DNA from: Streptomyces sp. NBC_01460
Lineage (GTDB): Bacteria > Actinomycetota > Actinomycetes > Streptomycetales > Streptomycetaceae
NCBI RefSeq assembly: GCF_036227405.1
Contig: NZ_CP109473.1
Location: 7,006,001-7,070,000 of the forward strand
Reading direction: 5' to 3'
Length of the DNA: 64,000 bases
The translations under genes and the position numbers were made by a program. Shown here piece by piece: positions 61,906 to 64,000 of this stretch (position 1 is the first letter of the stretch; every line of letters begins with the position of its first letter). The notes beneath the pieces are model-generated. The model saw only the letters and a program-made list of their open reading frames with translations. It had not been told where the DNA came from and ran no database searches.

Positions 61906-62931
61906 ATGACGGAACAGACCGAGCGTCCGCTCCCCGGAGCCGGACACGCGCCCCCGGGGCGTCCCGCCGCCCCTCCGCGACGTCTCGGCGAGCCCAGGAC
62001 CTGGCCCCGCTCCTTCGCCGACCGGCTCACCGCCCCGCTCCCGGGTGTCAGGGGCATGACGCGTCTGGCCAGGGAGCGCGCCCTCCGGCCCAACGCCGAG
62101 GGACTCCGCGGCATCCACCGGCTGCCCTACGCCCCCCGGCCGCTGCCCGTCGTGGACGTGGACACGACGGCCGTCACCTGGGCCGGACACGCCAGCTGGA
62201 TCGTCCGCATCGGCGGGCTCACCGTCCTCACCGACCCGGTGTGGTCACGGCGCATCCTCGGCACCCCCGCCAGGATCACCCCGGTCGGCGTCCCGTGGGA
62301 GGAACTGCCGCGCGTCGACGCCGTCCTCATCAGTCACAACCACTACGACCACCTGGACGCCCCCACGCTCCGCAGACTTCCCAGGAACACGCCCCTCCTC
62401 GTCCCCGCGGGCCTCGGCCGCTGGTGCAGACGCCGTCGTTTCACCTGCGTCACCGAGCTCGACTGGTGGGAATCGGTGGAGCTGGGCGGGGTCCGCTTCG
62501 ACTTCGTCCCCTCCCACCACTGGTCCAAGCGCACCCTCCTGGACACCTGCCGCTCCCTGTGGGGCGGCTGGGTGCTCGGCGACGCGCGGGGGCGGCGGCT
62601 CTACTTCGCGGGGGACACCGGCTACGGCCACTGGTTCGAGGAGATCGGCCGCCGCTATCCCGGCCTGGACCTGGCCATCCTGCCGATCGGGGCCTACGAA
62701 CCGCGCTGGTGGCTCTCGGACGTGCACACCGACCCGGAAGAGGCCGTACAGGCGTACGAGGACCTGGGGGCCCGGGCGATGGCCCCGATGCACTGGGCGA
62801 CGTTCGTCCTCTCCGCCGAACCGGTGCTCGAACCGCTCACCCGGCTCCGTACCGCCTGGCAGCGGGCCGGACACCCGCGCACCGACCTCTGGGACCTTCC
62901 GGTCGGCGGCTCACGGGTCCTGGAGGCCTGA
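61906..62931 (+). CDS. Metallo-beta-lactamase-fold hydrolase, NAPE-PLD/UlaG-like
   Basis: MBL-fold protein of 341 residues. The zinc motif HNHYDHLD (HxHxDH) near residue 145, SHHWSKRTLLD, the bridging Asp in FAGDTGYGHWFEE and a last His in APMHWATFVLSAEP are complete. LDLAILPIGAYEPRWW is typical of the NAPE-PLD-like/UlaG-related group, which contains phospholipases and lactonases. No signal peptide. AGGAG lies seven bases before the ATG at 61906; a longer frame begins at 61879 inside the upstream gene. It is co-transcribed with the lysine-less aminotransferase-fold gene. Confidence 0.88.
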   Translation: MTEQTERPLPGAGHAPPGRPAAPPRRLGEPRTWPRSFADRLTAPLPGVRGMTRLARERALRPNAEGLRGIHRLPYAPRPLPVVDVDTTAVTWAGHASWIVRIGGLTVLTDPVWSRRILGTPARITPVGVPWEELPRVDAVLISHNHYDHLDAPTLRRLPRNTPLLVPAGLGRWCRRRRFTCVTELDWWESVELGGVRFDFVPSHHWSKRTLLDTCRSLWGGWVLGDARGRRLYFAGDTGYGHWFEEIGRRYPGLDLAILPIGAYEPRWWLSDVHTDPEEAVQAYEDLGARAMAPMHWATFVLSAEPVLEPLTRLRTAWQRAGHPRTDLWDLPVGGSRVLEA

Positions 62932-62938
62932 CCGTGGC

Positions 62939-62956
62939 CGGCCGGCGCCCCGGCCG
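62939..62956. terminator. Short hairpin between convergent MBL and DedA genes
   Basis: Seven-base arms CGGCCGG and CCGGCCG with a CGCC loop, filling the 26-base gap between the convergent stops. Weak by itself. Confidence 0.4.
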
Positions 62957-62957
62957 C

Positions 62958-63578
62958 TCAGCCGGCCATGCGCGCCCGGAGCCGCCGCCAGAGCGCCGGG
63001 GTCCCGCTGATCAGCAGCGTCAGCAGGATCGCGACGAGCACGCCCTCCCACGGTTCGGGAAACAGCGAACCGCCCAGGATCCCGATCAGCTGATACGTCG
63101 CCGCCCAGGCCAGACACGCGGCCACATCACCACGGGCGAACTGCCGCAGTGGCATCGTGCCGAGCAGACAGGCCAGCATCACCGGGATGCGCCCGGCCGG
63201 CACCAGCCGCGACAGCACCAGCACCATCGTGTCGTGCTCGTCCAGCTTCCGCTGCGCCTGGGCGAGCCGCTCCGGAGCGGCCCTGCGGGTGAGGGCCTCC
63301 AGCCACTTCGAACCGTTCCTGGACCGCACCCCGCGCTGCCCCAGCCAGTACAGGCATATGTCCCCGAGGAACGCCGCGCCCGACGCCACGGCGAACACCA
63401 CGAGCAGGGCGAACGGTGACGACTGGTGCAACGTCACCACGGCCGCCGTGCTCACCAACGCCCCCGTCGGCACCACCGGCACCAGCGACCCCAGGGCCAC
63501 CAGCAGGAACAATGTCGGATAGCCCGCGGCCTGCTGCGTCGACTCCGTCGGCAACTGCCGCAGCACTTCGTCGATCAC
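62958..63578 (-). CDS. DedA-family (SNARE-associated) membrane protein
   Basis: Integral membrane protein of 206 residues with four to five hydrophobic segments. Family residues appear in GAAFLGDICLYWLGQRGVRS and LSRLVPAGRIPVMLACLLGT (the FxRxxPxxR-type motif reads LSRLVPAGR). DedA proteins act as flippases or support undecaprenyl-phosphate and phospholipid recycling and membrane potential. Its GTG overlaps the stop of the following metallo-hydrolase gene (GTGA), so the two are coupled. Complete, usual length. Confidence 0.88.
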   Translation of the reverse strand: MIDEVLRQLPTESTQQAAGYPTLFLLVALGSLVPVVPTGALVSTAAVVTLHQSSPFALLVVFAVASGAAFLGDICLYWLGQRGVRSRNGSKWLEALTRRAAPERLAQAQRKLDEHDTMVLVLSRLVPAGRIPVMLACLLGTMPLRQFARGDVAACLAWAATYQLIGILGGSLFPEPWEGVLVAILLTLLISGTPALWRRLRARMAG

Positions 63579-64000
63579 CTACGGGCCTCCGGTCTCACAT
63601 GCTCGCCGTGGCCCAGCCGGTGGACCGCCACGTCCGGTGCCACCCGCGCCGCCTGCCTCACGAACTCGTCGCCCGGCGCGTGGAACTCGTGCGGCCGGAT
63701 CCCGTCCATCCCGATCGGCCAGTACGTGCCGTAGTGCACCGGCACCGCGGACCGCGGCTCCAGAAGCGTCAGCACCTGCGCGGCACGCGTCGCGTCCAGA
63801 TGGTGGTGGCCCAGGTTGGGGCCCCAGCCGCCGACCGGCAACAGCGCCACGTCCACCGGACCCACGGCCTCGGCCATGTCGTCGAAGAGCCCGGTGTCCC
63901 CGGCGAAGTAGGTGCGGGCCTCGCCCTCCACGACGTATCCGAGAGCGGGCACCCGGTGCGGGCCGACCGGCAGGCGACGCCCGTCGTGCAGGGCCGGGAC
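63575..64000 (-). CDS. Metallo-beta-lactamase-fold hydrolase, 5' end beyond the window
   Basis: C-terminal part of an MBL-fold protein; the frame remains open to the last base, so the start lies outside. The visible part has the bridging Asp in YFAGDTGLFDDMAEAVGP, LLPVGGWGPNLGHHHLD, and the final ligand His in PVHYGTYWPIG, as in UlaG/YtnP-like L-ascorbate lactonase-type hydrolases. The HxHxDH motif should lie in the missing half. It is coupled to the DedA gene. Distinct from the MBL protein at 61906. Confidence 0.82.
   Translation of the reverse strand, partial: VPALHDGRRLPVGPHRVPALGYVVEGEARTYFAGDTGLFDDMAEAVGPVDVALLPVGGWGPNLGHHHLDATRAAQVLTLLEPRSAVPVHYGTYWPIGMDGIRPHEFHAPGDEFVRQAARVAPDVAVHRLGHGEHVRPEARR

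Overview
The window is high-GC actinobacterial chromosome, almost certainly Streptomyces. The evidence is the strong third-position G/C bias, frequent GTG starts and ATGA/GTGA overlaps, a Ccr/MeaA ethylmalonyl-CoA cluster beside psd/pssA, a perfect CebR operator, a MatB-like deacetylase/glycosyltransferase, the XRE-DUF5753 + DUF397 + anti-sigma-like ATPase trio, and an actinobacterial LexA (SOS) box. No rRNA, tRNA, CRISPR array, intact prophage or intact insertion sequence was seen.

Layout. 1-4.03 kb: branched-chain amino acid/amide ABC uptake operon (livG partial, livH, livM, binding lipoprotein). 4.1-8.1 kb: divergent secreted glycoside hydrolases (GH87-like and GH5) with a CebR box. 8.2-10.4 kb: multi-sensor PP2C phosphatase. 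10.5-18.3 kb: phosphatidylethanolamine genes (psd-pssA) and a compact ethylmalonyl-CoA operon (ccr-meaA-mcl-mch-mcd). 18.6-24.05 kb: acetyltransferase, membrane-anchored Mrr-like nuclease, TetR regulator, duplicated 3-hydroxyacyl-CoA dehydrogenase, small HEAT-like protein. 24.1-30.0 kb: accessory, decayed stretch with several broken genes, a transposase fragment, a large HEAT-repeat protein and the XRE/DUF397/ATPase trio. 30.1-34.1 kb: acetyltransferase, secreted tripeptidyl aminopeptidase-like hydrolase, SOS-box radical SAM gene, SRPBCC protein. 34.2-36.7 kb: MFS exporter with three C-terminal carboxypeptidase-regulatory-like domains. 36.8-41.9 kb: Mat-type exopolysaccharide genes (small membrane protein, deacetylase/GT2 synthase, acyltransferase) divergent from a GH18 lipoprotein. 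41.9-49.3 kb: LysR, aldo/keto reductase, and a four-peptidase operon (M55, M20, S9, S66) suited to D-amino-acid or murein peptides. 49.4-57.1 kb: secreted CocE-like hydrolase, LapA-like membrane protein, GCS2 ligase, arginase-fold protein without its usual histidine ligands, ComB-like phosphatase, aminoglycoside-phosphotransferase-fold protein, VOC protein and methyltransferase. 57.2-64 kb: PAP2-diacylglycerol kinase fusion, IclR/SMP-30 pair, a PLP aminotransferase-fold protein lacking the Schiff-base lysine coupled to a metallo-beta-lactamase-fold hydrolase, a DedA protein and a second metallo-hydrolase cut by the window end.

Most of the window is ordinary Streptomyces chromosome. The strongest leads are the lysine-less aminotransferase-fold protein paired with a metallo-hydrolase, the arginase-fold protein with both histidine ligands replaced, the hexanucleotide repeat in the Mat-type operon, the MFS transporter with stacked beta-sandwich domains, and the decay-rich 24-30 kb stretch. 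No single region could be shown from sequence alone to be a new biological system.
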